A stretch of 64,000 bases of DNA, from NCBI RefSeq assembly GCF_003054445.1, contig NC_042506.1, positions 317,501 through 381,500 of the forward strand, given 5' to 3'. The notes below the pieces were generated by a model. It was not told where the DNA came from. It made no database searches and saw nothing but the letters and a program-made list of their open reading frames with translations. The stretch comes from Pichia kudriavzevii. Lineage: Eukaryota > Ascomycota > Pichiomycetes > Pichiales > Pichiaceae. A program made the translations under genes and the position numbers. Below, one piece after another: positions 37,810 through 48,300 of the stretch (position 1 is the stretch's first letter; each line of letters opens with the position of its first letter).

Positions 37810-39054
37810 ATGCTGCATATATCGCCAACTTTCCTTTCTTTCTTCATTTTTGGGCTAGTCAACAATGTTTTATATGTGATCATCCTCACAGCAGCTCACG
37901 ATTTGGTGTCTCCCACTACACCGAAATCACTAATTCTACTGGCCGATATTCTACCCGCCTTTCTATTAAAATTGGCACTACCATGGCTTGTTAAGCAAAC
38001 CACCCATAGGGAAACACAGATAGGTCTAGGCATCAACTATAGGCTGAGATTGGCCATCATTGTAGCCCTATCCGCAACTGGTATGTTTTTAACTTCACTA
38101 GCTCTTCCGTTATACATTGTCTTGCTAGGTGTTGTATTGGCGTCTTTATCCTCGGGTTTGGGAGAAACTACGTTTTTGCAGTTGAGCCATTTTCATAACC
38201 AGGACAGCTCTAATACCGCAATCCATGGCTGGTCAAGTGGTACGGGTGCTGCTGGATTGATTGGTGCTGGACTGATTTTAGTATTAACAACAATATTCAA
38301 ACTTCCAATTGATGTGGTTTTAAGGTTTTGCTCTTTGTTCCCCTTTATTCATTTATATGTGTACTATTGCTATCTTCCCACTCCAGTGCTCTACGCATAT
38401 TCAACTAGAATGGAAGATAATGGAATTAATTATGACGATCCTTCAGAGATAACCAACGGTATCAATTTGTATGAAAGCACATTTGTTAGTGAGACGACCG
38501 TTGAGAAAACAATGTTGACAAAAATGAGGAATTACTTTTGGGTCTACATGCTGCCACTATCCGTGGTTTATTTTGCTGAGTATACAATCAACCAAGGTGT
38601 TGCTCCAACTATGCTTTTCCCATTAGAGGACACCCCGTTTGATACTTTCAGAGATTCGTATGTTGCATATGGTACACTCTATCAAGTCGGTGTTTTTATA
38701 TCAAGGTCATCAGGCTCTTTTATTAAACTGCACAATTTGTATTTGATGGGCATCTTACAATTCGTCAATTTAGCATTTTGTATTTTACAAAGCATGTACA
38801 TGTTAATTCCGAACATTTGGGTGGTTTTCCTACTTATTTTGTATGAGGGTTTACTGGGTGGTGCAGCGTATGTAAACACATTTATGAAGGTCTCAGATGA
38901 AGTGGGGAATGAAGATAGAGAGTTTGCTCTTGGTTGTGTTGGGGTTAGTGACAGCTTTGGTATTGTGCTGGCCGCAATTATCAGTTTATGGCTTGAACCG
39001 AAATTATGCGGATACCAGGTAGGAATAGGACGAAACTGGTGTACGAAAAAGTAA
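37810..39054 (+). CDS. BTN1: Battenin homologue Btn1 (CLN3)
   Basis: This is a multi-pass vacuolar/Golgi membrane protein of the CLN3 family, affecting vacuolar pH, arginine uptake and SNARE regulation in yeast. The N-terminal signature FFIFGLVNNVLYVIILTAAHDLV is close to S. cerevisiae Btn1 (FGLINNVLYVVILSAA). Next come PKSLILLADILPA, LSSGLGETTFLQL and GWSSGTGAAGLIGAG. About ten hydrophobic segments follow, with YFAEYTINQGVAPTM late in the chain. ATG at 37810 (MLHISPTFL) matches the family start. An in-frame ATG at 37702 would add 36 residues with a Phe-rich run and was not preferred. Length 414 aa (408 in S. cerevisiae). Confidence 0.93.
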   Translation: MLHISPTFLSFFIFGLVNNVLYVIILTAAHDLVSPTTPKSLILLADILPAFLLKLALPWLVKQTTHRETQIGLGINYRLRLAIIVALSATGMFLTSLALPLYIVLLGVVLASLSSGLGETTFLQLSHFHNQDSSNTAIHGWSSGTGAAGLIGAGLILVLTTIFKLPIDVVLRFCSLFPFIHLYVYYCYLPTPVLYAYSTRMEDNGINYDDPSEITNGINLYESTFVSETTVEKTMLTKMRNYFWVYMLPLSVVYFAEYTINQGVAPTMLFPLEDTPFDTFRDSYVAYGTLYQVGVFISRSSGSFIKLHNLYLMGILQFVNLAFCILQSMYMLIPNIWVVFLLILYEGLLGGAAYVNTFMKVSDEVGNEDREFALGCVGVSDSFGIVLAAIISLWLEPKLCGYQVGIGRNWCTKK

Positions 39055-39276
39055 AGGAGTAGGATAATCTTTTAGTCTCTCAAGTTCAAATGATGTATTG
39101 AAACTGTTGATTGGAAAATAACCTTAGCTAGTGGAAATCGCTGCTCTACTAATGCATTATTCTTTCTAGTTATAAGATATGTCTTGATTGTTGTGCAATT
39201 CTTAAGCTCTATTACACAAGTCATGAAGAGCTTGTAGACTTTCTATAAATAATACAAAAACTAAAAAAGCATTAAG

Positions 39277-41997
39277 CTATGCAAGGGTAGTGTAAACTCT
39301 CTTTCTAACCTTATCGGAGGTAGCCTCTGCAGCTTCATCATCATCTGCATAAATGTGGCTATGGTCTTGAGACCACTTATTCTGCAAGAATCTGAGGCCC
39401 TGAACATTGAATCCTATGTCGTTGGTAGTTTCCTTAATAGTTGACCTCAGTTGCGTTTTTAGAGTGATCATTTTGTTTTTGAAGACCTCGTCTTTCTGAG
39501 AAATTAATTCCAAATGATTACTACGAACAATGAAAAATAGTGTACGAGAGATAACATTCAATCTTGCACTATTTTTTTGTAATAAACCATTATCCTTGGT
39601 CCATTCGTTGATGGCACTAAGCAACTTTACAGAGTAACTGAATGGCAGAACCAACAAGCTATCTTCCAGTTGGTTTGGTTTGATCTTACTCAATGTATCA
39701 AATAAATTCTGGCTTGGTGTTGTGTTCATTGCTTTCAATAATGCATTCTCTTCATCGTCCATCATATCTAAAGCTTCAATCAATTTTTCACTGGATTTTA
39801 AGTTTTCCATCGTTTTTGATCTAACTGCCTCCGCATCATTCATTTCTTCGTCTTCATCTTCACCTGTCTTTCTTGGTGTTATATCATCACCCTCTAGTGA
39901 AGTTAACAATTCATTTTCGTACAACTCATCCATCTCCTTTTCTCTTTCTTCTTGAATGAAAACTTCATCATTGTCTTGCTTCCAGATTCTAATACTGGAA
40001 TCATGAGAAATACTAACAAAGAATTCACCATCTGAGTTTATAGCTAGGCCCCAAACTTCACCTAAATGAGCGGCAAATTTTTGCACTTGGTCAAATTTGT
40101 CACCATCCCAATATTTGATGAATTTGTCCTTCGAACAGGTTAAGAAATTGTGTGACTGTGGGAAAAATTTGATATTCATAATAGAATCATCGTGGGCAAA
40201 GATGGATTTGTGACAGTCACCAAAGTCCAAACCCCAGATTCTAACATTTTTATCGGCAGAACATGTAATCAACACTTTGGAGTCAAAGGATATATCAATA
40301 GATAATACAGGTAATTTATGACCATATAAACTCAAATAGAATTTGAGGGTATCAAAGAAGAAAACCTTAACTGTATTATCCATCAATGAAACAGCCAGGT
40401 ATTTAGAATCGGCAGAAATTTTCAATGCTAGTATGCTTTCATTTACTTCTAACGATTTTACATGAGAAAGGTTCAACTGATTTTCTAAAGTGTTGACTTT
40501 AATTTCCCAATATTTTACCGTTTTGTCAGAAGAACCTGTGAGAATGGTTTTACCATCACTGGTTATTTCTATGGCCCAAATAGAATCGTCATGTGCGCTT
40601 TCAATGTGATGAATAACTTCAGAGGTAGACAAATCAATCAACTTCAGATCACCGTTTTTTAGACCCACAACTAAAAGTGAACCTCCTGGGAGAAATTTTC
40701 CACATAAAACATTACCAATCCTTTCGATGGATCTGATACAGTTCAGTGTTTTCAAATTCCAAATCTTGATTTGATTGTTCGAGCCTGTATAAAGTAAAGT
40801 GTCGTCATCATTGATGTCAACAGACCTGATATCACTTCTGTGTCCGGGTCTATCGACAGAATATTTCAAAACAGATATTTTGTCATTGATGTTGTTGTGT
40901 TTTTTGACGTTTTCAGGAAGGTGAATGGTCCAGTAATTAAGTGTATTGTTTGAATTATTGACAACTAGATTGACCTCCTTAGAGTTACTATTAAGTAGGC
41001 AAATGTTGTTGATTTTAGATTCTGTAAAAATAATAGTAAATGGGCATATTAACATCTGGATCTTGGAGTTTTCCAATGATTGTTGAATCTCCTCTTCCGA
41101 CATACCCTTTTCGGATAATCTTTTTGTTCTCTTTGCAGTAGCCTTTTTTATTTCCTGCACGGATCTTAATCGGAAAACTTCTACCATTTTATCTGCATTT
41201 GCTAGAATGAGTAATTGGTTATGCTCGTCAAACTTGACATCGGCAACCCTGTTCTTGCTTTGCTTCTCAAAAACACCAAATTCTTTCAATTTGTTGCCAT
41301 CGTCCAAATCCATATTCAAAGACCAAATTTTGCACTCGCCATTCAAGCCAGTAGTCAACAAAAATTCTTTATCATTATAGGTGAACTTACACATTGACCA
41401 AGACTCACCGTTGTGTGCTAGATGTGTTTCAATACATTGGTTAACCTTCAAATCCCAAATCTTTAGCAAACCATCCTTGGAAGTGGAAATTAAATAGTTG
41501 TCATTATAATAATGAATTGATGTAATCATATTCTTGTGACCTTTAAACTTGATCAATCCTGCTTCAGAAATTAAATCCCAGATGATAATAGTAGTGTCAT
41601 TGGAGCCGCTAATTAGCTGCGTGCCATTGGTATCAAACTCCAAGCATGATATTGCAGATTTATGGCCTTGGAATTTGATTATTAGGGAGTCTGTAGATAA
41701 ATCCCATACTTTTATATCACCGTTTGAAAGACCAATTGCTAATAAATTAGCAAATGAAGAGTATGCTAACCTCGTGATCTCTGCCGGTGGAAGCAACGAA
41801 GATGAGTTTAACGCCCCAGGTGTGACTCTATCGGTAATGGTCGAAATTTGCGTTTGCGTCTTGTAATTCCACTCAATAATCGAGTCCAATGCCGATGCGT
41901 AAACACTGTTGGCCTTTCTGTTATATATTATATTCGATTTGGAGGAAATCACACCAAAGACTGTATCTTGGATATATCTTGGATATGACTTGACCAT
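39277..41997 (-). CDS. DIP2: U3 snoRNP/SSU processome subunit Dip2 (Utp12)
   Basis: Dip2/Utp12 is part of UtpB, which acts in early 18S pre-rRNA processing in the nucleolus. About twelve WD40 repeats form two propellers. Clear blades end in IKVWDL, IIIWDL, LKIWDL, CKIWSL, IKIWNL, VKYWEI, VRIWGL and IRIWKQ. An acidic spacer (about 705-720, EDEDEEMND) precedes the C-terminal Utp12 domain (about 740-890). The start MVKSYPRY matches MVKSYQRF of S. cerevisiae. Length is 906 aa (943). The promoter has an RRPE-like element. Confidence 0.95.
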   Translation of the reverse strand: MVKSYPRYIQDTVFGVISSKSNIIYNRKANSVYASALDSIIEWNYKTQTQISTITDRVTPGALNSSSLLPPAEITRLAYSSFANLLAIGLSNGDIKVWDLSTDSLIIKFQGHKSAISCLEFDTNGTQLISGSNDTTIIIWDLISEAGLIKFKGHKNMITSIHYYNDNYLISTSKDGLLKIWDLKVNQCIETHLAHNGESWSMCKFTYNDKEFLLTTGLNGECKIWSLNMDLDDGNKLKEFGVFEKQSKNRVADVKFDEHNQLLILANADKMVEVFRLRSVQEIKKATAKRTKRLSEKGMSEEEIQQSLENSKIQMLICPFTIIFTESKINNICLLNSNSKEVNLVVNNSNNTLNYWTIHLPENVKKHNNINDKISVLKYSVDRPGHRSDIRSVDINDDDTLLYTGSNNQIKIWNLKTLNCIRSIERIGNVLCGKFLPGGSLLVVGLKNGDLKLIDLSTSEVIHHIESAHDDSIWAIEITSDGKTILTGSSDKTVKYWEIKVNTLENQLNLSHVKSLEVNESILALKISADSKYLAVSLMDNTVKVFFFDTLKFYLSLYGHKLPVLSIDISFDSKVLITCSADKNVRIWGLDFGDCHKSIFAHDDSIMNIKFFPQSHNFLTCSKDKFIKYWDGDKFDQVQKFAAHLGEVWGLAINSDGEFFVSISHDSSIRIWKQDNDEVFIQEEREKEMDELYENELLTSLEGDDITPRKTGEDEDEEMNDAEAVRSKTMENLKSSEKLIEALDMMDDEENALLKAMNTTPSQNLFDTLSKIKPNQLEDSLLVLPFSYSVKLLSAINEWTKDNGLLQKNSARLNVISRTLFFIVRSNHLELISQKDEVFKNKMITLKTQLRSTIKETTNDIGFNVQGLRFLQNKWSQDHSHIYADDDEAAEATSDKVRKRVYTTLA

Positions 41998-42086
41998 TTC
42001 CTTTTATCTATTTTTATTTTCGATTTGCCTATGCAAATATATGGCACCTTACAAAAGAATCTATACAAAAAGGTATATATCCTTGA

Positions 42087-42100
42087 TTAAAAATTTTTCA
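42087..42100 (-). promoter_or_regulatory. RRPE-like element upstream of DIP2
   Basis: On the DIP2 strand the sequence reads TGAAAAATTTTTAA, containing the ribosomal RNA processing element TGAAAAATTTT, about 90-100 bp before the ATG. A perfect PAC box (GATGAG) is absent; only CATGAG is nearby. DIP2 belongs to the ribosome biogenesis class that uses this element. Confidence 0.5.
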
Positions 42101-42176
42101 ATCTTTTGAAAAATTAATTTTCTCTTAAAACTCATGTTCCAAAAGTGAGGGAGGCTTCCCTAAATCTTCAAGCCTA

Positions 42177-42941
42177 TCATACTCTCCCAAATAGGAAGTC
42201 GACAAAGTCATCCATTAAGACAGGCCAGGCTTCAGATTCACTGTAATTTTCAAGCTCCACCAGTGGAATTACAAAGAAATCATAAGACATTTCCCATTCG
42301 TCTCTACTTATCTGAGATTTCCCACTTTTCCCGCTAACAATGAAATCAATAACAAACTTTGTGACTGTAGTATGTTTCCCTGTTTCCTCAAAATGAGCAA
42401 AGTCAGCCTTATATATAATCTTCCACAACGCAACAGCAGCATCAATTTCGAGTTTACGTTCGCCCTCATCTAATGCATACATAAATGCAAAATTATGCAC
42501 TTTTTTCATTAAATCACAATTGTTTTTAGCATGATGGAGGTATCGTGCCATGTCTGCTACTGAAGTTATTTCAGGCGATACATTGCACCAGCCACTCACA
42601 AATTCTGTTTTATTGAAAATGCATGTACTAGGCGATTTTAAGATATATGCGGCAATCAGAGCTTCGACGTCATTCTCAACGTCGATTCCCATGTCTGAGA
42701 AATAAGACAGAGCCCCATCTATTCCAATTTGATCTTTAGAATCATTGTCTGTATATTTGTCAAATATCTGGCTAATTACTTTAGCGTTTGCCGATTCTTG
42801 AACCACCACATGGCCATTTGCATAAAAATCATCAATGGCGTTGTTAAGGTGTAGCTTGTTCTTCTTGAGAAAATAATCTGCGATTGTTTCATCAGCACAC
42901 CCTGTAACTTGTATAAAATTTGTAATCTTTGCAGAAAACAT
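42177..42941 (-). CDS. DCN1: Dcn1, scaffold-type E3 for cullin neddylation
   Basis: Dcn1 brings Ubc12~Rub1 to cullins and promotes their neddylation. An N-terminal UBA-like domain (about residues 5-45, ITNFIQVTGCADETIADYFLKKN) is followed by the PONY/cullin-binding domain (about 55-250), ending in the diagnostic ISRDEWEMSYDFF, then SESEAWPVLMDDFVDFLF. Length is 254 aa (269 in S. cerevisiae). Unlike S. cerevisiae DCN1 there is no sign of an intron: the first ATG runs straight into the UBA fold and no TACTAAC lies upstream. It is divergent from APC2. Confidence 0.94.
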   Translation of the reverse strand: MFSAKITNFIQVTGCADETIADYFLKKNKLHLNNAIDDFYANGHVVVQESANAKVISQIFDKYTDNDSKDQIGIDGALSYFSDMGIDVENDVEALIAAYILKSPSTCIFNKTEFVSGWCNVSPEITSVADMARYLHHAKNNCDLMKKVHNFAFMYALDEGERKLEIDAAVALWKIIYKADFAHFEETGKHTTVTKFVIDFIVSGKSGKSQISRDEWEMSYDFFVIPLVELENYSESEAWPVLMDDFVDFLFGRV

Positions 42942-43331
42942 ATTTTGTTTTAGAATGATCTTCGTAATCCAAAAATATTCTACTAGGATAAGCTCAAATG
43001 TAAAATAAAGCTATAGCTGAAAAAAAAACAAAGAATCGTAAAAGAAGAAAAGCAAAAGCTTTAGTATTATCACTTTTTCAGTCTTTAGTAAACAAGAAAA
43101 GTCTGTCTAACGGTGAAGAACCTTGTTTCTTGGAAGTCTTCCCTTGAATCTTTTTAATCAGGCAGAAGAATTATGCCAAGAAGGCTTTACGATTGTCAAA
43201 CCATCAGCGAATTTCCCATAATTTGTCCAAAAAGGGAAATAGTTCCTTCCATGAATTATTTGCGTTTGTTTTTACAGTGGTATTATTCAATAGCAAGGAA
43301 AACAGGAGTAAGTGCAGAGTAGTAAATACAA
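42942..43331. other. Divergent DCN1-APC2 promoter region
   Basis: A 390-bp gap. Apart from A-rich tracts at about 43020-43055 and a TTAGTAA heptamer near 43086, nothing was recognised. Confidence 0.5.
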
Positions 43332-45137
43332 ATGCGAGAAACAACATCACCTCATAGATATATCGGCGAACCACCAATAGATGAGACAGAAATATTGCTG
43401 AAATGGCTGAACTCACAAATTTTTACATCTTCGGACTACCAAGATGTCCAGATCCCAACCGTGGTTCAGAATTTAATCAGGGACTGTCCTGATTCACACT
43501 TTTTCTTGCCCGTATTTCAAAGGATCTTATACGCAAAATCAAAACAACTGAATAAAGTTTATGATGGTAATGCAATCAACTTTCTAAAGTGGATTGAATC
43601 ATCGTCGACGCATCTGGGACTATTATATCTCATTTTCAAGTTAGGACAAACTGATATTACCCTATTGAAGAGAACTGAATTTGCAATCTACCAAGGCTTT
43701 ATTAGATCCATTTGGAATGATATTATAAGTTTGCTTATGGAGCCCTCTTATGAACTTGAATTAGTTCTAATCTCCAAAGTACTGGGGAGAATTAACTTAA
43801 CAAATGATTTAGATAACTTGATCTACCAGGTGGTGAAGAAGAGAATAGTCGAAAAAATTGAAACCCTGTACTGCGATGAGCCTGTATATTCAAAGCTTGT
43901 TATATGGTTGGATATGGAAATATATCCTGGATTTCATTCATTTGTTTCCTTGAGAAATAGAAACGAATTCTATCAATGTATTAATATGATTGCAAAGTCT
44001 ATATTAATATCAAGGCGAATTCTGGATAGTTACGAGCTGGTTGATAGTTATCCAAAATCCACTGAGACATTGAAAGAGTTCAATGTATGTCTTGCTAAAG
44101 AAGATCAAAAGGAAATTCTTGTAAGACAATTTATAAATGATTTGAATACCAAACTCTTAATCCCAAGTACCAATACGGTTGACATTATAATATACTACAT
44201 TAAAACGATACATTCCTTTTTGATTATTGATCATCGTGGTGTCTTGCTTGACAAAGTCACTCGACCAATCAGGCAGCATTTACGTAGCAGAGAAGATACA
44301 GTAGAAAAGGTGGTTAATGGCTTACTTGATAAAAACAAAAGGACAAACAGGTTGATAGAACTCAACGTCCAGCTACAGAAAATAACGGAGGACAATTTTG
44401 GGACAAATTCGCTTTGCAGTTTACAAAAGAGAACTTTGAACTGGGAGCCAGATCCGGTTGATGCCCTCCCCGATTTCCAGGTCGGTAAGATTGATGACAT
44501 AATTGATTCTCTAACAACGATTTTTGAGGACAGCAGCGTATTTATAAACCAGTTTGTCAATATTTTCTCGAGGGAACTGCTTTATACCACTGGTTATGAC
44601 ATTCAAAGTACCCTACAAAAATTGGCACTATTGAAAGCAAAGTTTAGCAATGATGACTTTAGCAAGGTTGACATCATGATTAACGATATTAAAAGAAGTA
44701 AGGAATTAGATAAAGATCTTCATTCGAATACAGAAATTGGAGCTGTTCATGGAGTCTTTTTGAGCCATCTATATTGGCCAAATTTGCCGGAGGAAATACC
44801 TTCGTTTGTCCTACCCGATTATCTGCTAGTGGTCCTCAAATCATATGAGGATGTTTATACACAACAAAAACGAAAAAAAGAGCTCAGATTACACCCTCAG
44901 GTATCGTTGGCCACGCTAGATATCTTAATACGGGGTGAAACTAAGACTTTTACGGTCTCATTCGATAAATTGGCTGTTATCAATTATATCTGCGAATCCA
45001 AAATACCAGTTGTTAAGCTTGGTATCTTGTTGATGAACTTGAAAATGCCCTTACAAATATTGAAATCAAGCTTAGAGTTTTGGGTAAATGAAGAGGTTTT
45101 AGTGGAGCAAGATGGTGGATGGAAGGTTAATGAGTAA
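43332..45137 (+). CDS. APC2: Anaphase-promoting complex cullin subunit Apc2
   Basis: Apc2 is the cullin-like scaffold of the APC/C ubiquitin ligase that binds RING subunit Apc11. The cullin homology is seen in STNTVDIIIYYIKTIHSFLIID (split) and VLLDKVTRPIRQHLRSREDTVEKVV (about residues 275-330), where PIR.hLR.R.DT is the Apc2 hallmark. Further on come IGAVHGVFLSHLYWPNLPEE and the C-terminal winged-helix APC2 domain with FDKLAVINYICESKIPV. Length is 601 aa, shorter than S. cerevisiae Apc2 (853). The reduction is in the N-terminal helical repeats and loops; the catalytic-end domains are present. No neddylation-type lysine site is claimed. Confidence 0.85.
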   Translation: MRETTSPHRYIGEPPIDETEILLKWLNSQIFTSSDYQDVQIPTVVQNLIRDCPDSHFFLPVFQRILYAKSKQLNKVYDGNAINFLKWIESSSTHLGLLYLIFKLGQTDITLLKRTEFAIYQGFIRSIWNDIISLLMEPSYELELVLISKVLGRINLTNDLDNLIYQVVKKRIVEKIETLYCDEPVYSKLVIWLDMEIYPGFHSFVSLRNRNEFYQCINMIAKSILISRRILDSYELVDSYPKSTETLKEFNVCLAKEDQKEILVRQFINDLNTKLLIPSTNTVDIIIYYIKTIHSFLIIDHRGVLLDKVTRPIRQHLRSREDTVEKVVNGLLDKNKRTNRLIELNVQLQKITEDNFGTNSLCSLQKRTLNWEPDPVDALPDFQVGKIDDIIDSLTTIFEDSSVFINQFVNIFSRELLYTTGYDIQSTLQKLALLKAKFSNDDFSKVDIMINDIKRSKELDKDLHSNTEIGAVHGVFLSHLYWPNLPEEIPSFVLPDYLLVVLKSYEDVYTQQKRKKELRLHPQVSLATLDILIRGETKTFTVSFDKLAVINYICESKIPVVKLGILLMNLKMPLQILKSSLEFWVNEEVLVEQDGGWKVNE

Positions 45138-45304
45138 GATTAACTCATTCTGCCAATGCATTGCAAAATATAGCTTGGGTTTTACTAAAATAATGGTGGT
45201 TAAATGAATATTTTATTGACTAAAAAAAACCACCCGAAATTCTAAGATTACTTGAATCATGACAACTTTAATCTACATAACCCTAAATAATTGAAAACTT
45301 ATTT

Positions 45305-48300
45305 TTAAACATTGCATTTGACTAACTTTTCAATAACTTCTAAGACATCATTACCTTCATGACTACCTGGATTCTCGAGTCTTGCATTGATTGTTTTATC
45401 CAACAATAATCTTAATTTTCCAATAAGAACAGCATTCTTACACCATGTTCTAATTGGCAACCAACTATCCATTATAATACCCCTACATCTAATATTGTTG
45501 GGAATCCCGGTTAAATCATAAGAAATTCTACCTCCGAACAACAAAATTGAAGTGACACTGGTAGGCGTAATCCCATAGACATAGAGTTTGCTTGTTTCCT
45601 GGGAATCATTGTATACAACAAAAGGAGGGTTGGTGCTCGACTTTTCCTCGTTGATGAACAAAGAGGAAGATGGATGCATGAAAACTCTACTAGAAGGATA
45701 TACTGTTTCTCCTGACTCATGTGGTCCTTTGCCTCCTTCATTCTCTAACAACCTACGGTGCTTTTCATTGCGGATCCAATATCTAATTTTCCTAAACTCT
45801 GGGTCAAGAGCAACCGCACCACCGTTTATTTGAGCATACTTCGTTTCTGGGAGTTGTACTCTGGCTATTTGAGGGTATGATGAAGCAGTGACTAGTGCTT
45901 GTATCATGCTAGTATTTTTACCATTTCTATTTAAGTAATCAAATGCTTCACTGTTTGAAGCTCTTACAGAACCATAGTCCAATGGGATAAATCCCAGTTC
46001 TTTTAAACAACTCATGTATTGAAATTTAGTTGATTCTATATCGTTCAAACGCAAGATTGAGACGAAATTTTCTGAACAAAACCTTCGCTTTTCCTTCATC
46101 GATTTCAAAGACTGAAACTCATTGAACGCGTTCAGAATAGCAACCATGTCACCCGAGTCTTGACCAAATTTTTGCTGAACTGTTTTCATTCGATCCCTAT
46201 CCTCCTGTTTGCATGTAAAAGGAGACCCTGTGACTCCTATTGCAGCCAAAATTGAACAGCTTTCCATACATCCAAAAATGCATCCAAAAATCAAAAGTTT
46301 TCCTGACTTTATATCAGTCGGTAACATCGATAGGTATTTGCCTAAGCATGTTAAATTATCACTGTCCAAATTCAATGCACCAACATCACAGAGCACCCTT
46401 CTGGCATTATTGACATTATCTTCATCCGGTGGATCTAAACCAGCCTGCAAAAATTCATAAACATTCTTAACACCGATTGCTTTCACAACCAAATAAACAG
46501 ATTCAAGTTTTGTTCTTTTAATCTCAGGGATGGGCTGAGAAATCATCTTCTGCTCTGTTCCTCTTGTAAATAATTTATAACAAATTCCATTTCTAATACG
46601 ACCAGCACGACCTCTACGTTGTTTTGTTTCCGCTTGTGATGCCCAAATTTCTACTAACTTTGTATTGTTTGACTTAGAATCATATTGAACACTTTTAACT
46701 TTACCTGAATCGATTACAACAACTGCATCTGGAATAGTAATGGACGTTTCAGCAATATTCGTTGATGCTATAACTTTACGCTTGCCTGTCGGTGGTTTGT
46801 CAAAAATTCGTCTTTGCTCTTGCGAACTTAAAGCCGAATGTAACTGCAATTTCCAAAATCCAGCATCTTCAATTTTATTCAAACATTTCTTTATTTCCAT
46901 GACACCAGGCAAAAAGATTAAAATCGAGCCATCATCCTGTTTGGCATTAAGATCGTCGTCAACTTTATATACTAATGCTGCAATCAAATCATAGTTTATA
47001 TTACCCGACTGAAAATATTTGGAATCTGCTCTAGGTTTGAAAGTTTCATCTTTATCGAGAGCATCATCGTAGGGGTTGCTTCTGTAATTGGATATTTTGA
47101 AGTCTGTCATATCAATAATGTCGTCTAAATAATAATCATCAATGGGAAATGTACGGCCATCTATATGAACATGAGCAATTTGACTTTTACGCGGATCAAA
47201 ATATCCATTAAATATAGACTTTTCAATTGTTGCTGACATCAATATAATCTTCAGCTTAGGGAAGTTTTTCGTCATTTTTTTGAGAATAATTAGTAGGAAG
47301 TCACTATCAATAGATCTTTCATGGACTTCATCAATAAAGATATAGCCAAGATTTTCAAAAAACGAATCATGAGAAGAATTTTTTCCAAAGATAGATTGAA
47401 TCATTCTTAACATAACACCAGTAGTAACAAATGAAATACGTGTTGTATCCGAGGTTCTGTTCTCGCCACGGATAATATACCCTGTCTCTGAACCACATTT
47501 ATCCACTCTTTCTTCGGATACTCTATCGGCAAGCCCAATCGCAGAGATACGCCGCGGTTGAGTACAAATTATAGTAGTCAAAAAATCATTCCTCTTATTG
47601 AGATCATCAAGAATAAACTGGACAATTTGGGTCGATTTTCCTGAACCAGTTTCACCTGTTATCAAGCATACATTATTTTCATTGATTGTCCTAACGATTA
47701 ACTCACGTTGTTTCCACGCAGGTAATTTTGCCCTCTTGTTAATGGATTCTTGGTATTTAGAAGAGCCAATTCTTGCCTTATAACTGATCTCAACCTTTTC
47801 TTCACTGATCCTCCTTTGTGTTGTCTTTTTTTGCCCTTGTATTTTGGGTACCGTGAGTAAACCCTTACTCTTTTTCAATTCATTTGAAGAAATATACAAA
47901 GGACCTGGATTTTCAATCACCTTCAAAATATTATGTTCCAACCAGTCAATGCAAGTGTATATATAAGGCATTCCAAATGCGCCATTTTTAGCCAAGTATT
48001 CTATAAGTTGACTTATGATCGATTTTTTTATGTAACTTGGCAAAGTATAGGATTTGTCATTCACAACCAATAGTAGACCACAAATATCATAAGGGTAGTT
48101 TTGGGATCTATATACTTTCAAAGATAGTAATTTTGAAGCCAATCCTGAAACATCCAACAATATGCTGAAAGAATCATCTTTTGGAGGATCATCCTCCACT
48201 ATTTTGGAATCATAAATAACCCTCAGGCTATTTTTCTCTTCGAGCCAATCTTCAAGTGATGATAGACCATCAGGATAATCTAAGCTGAGACTTTTCTCAA

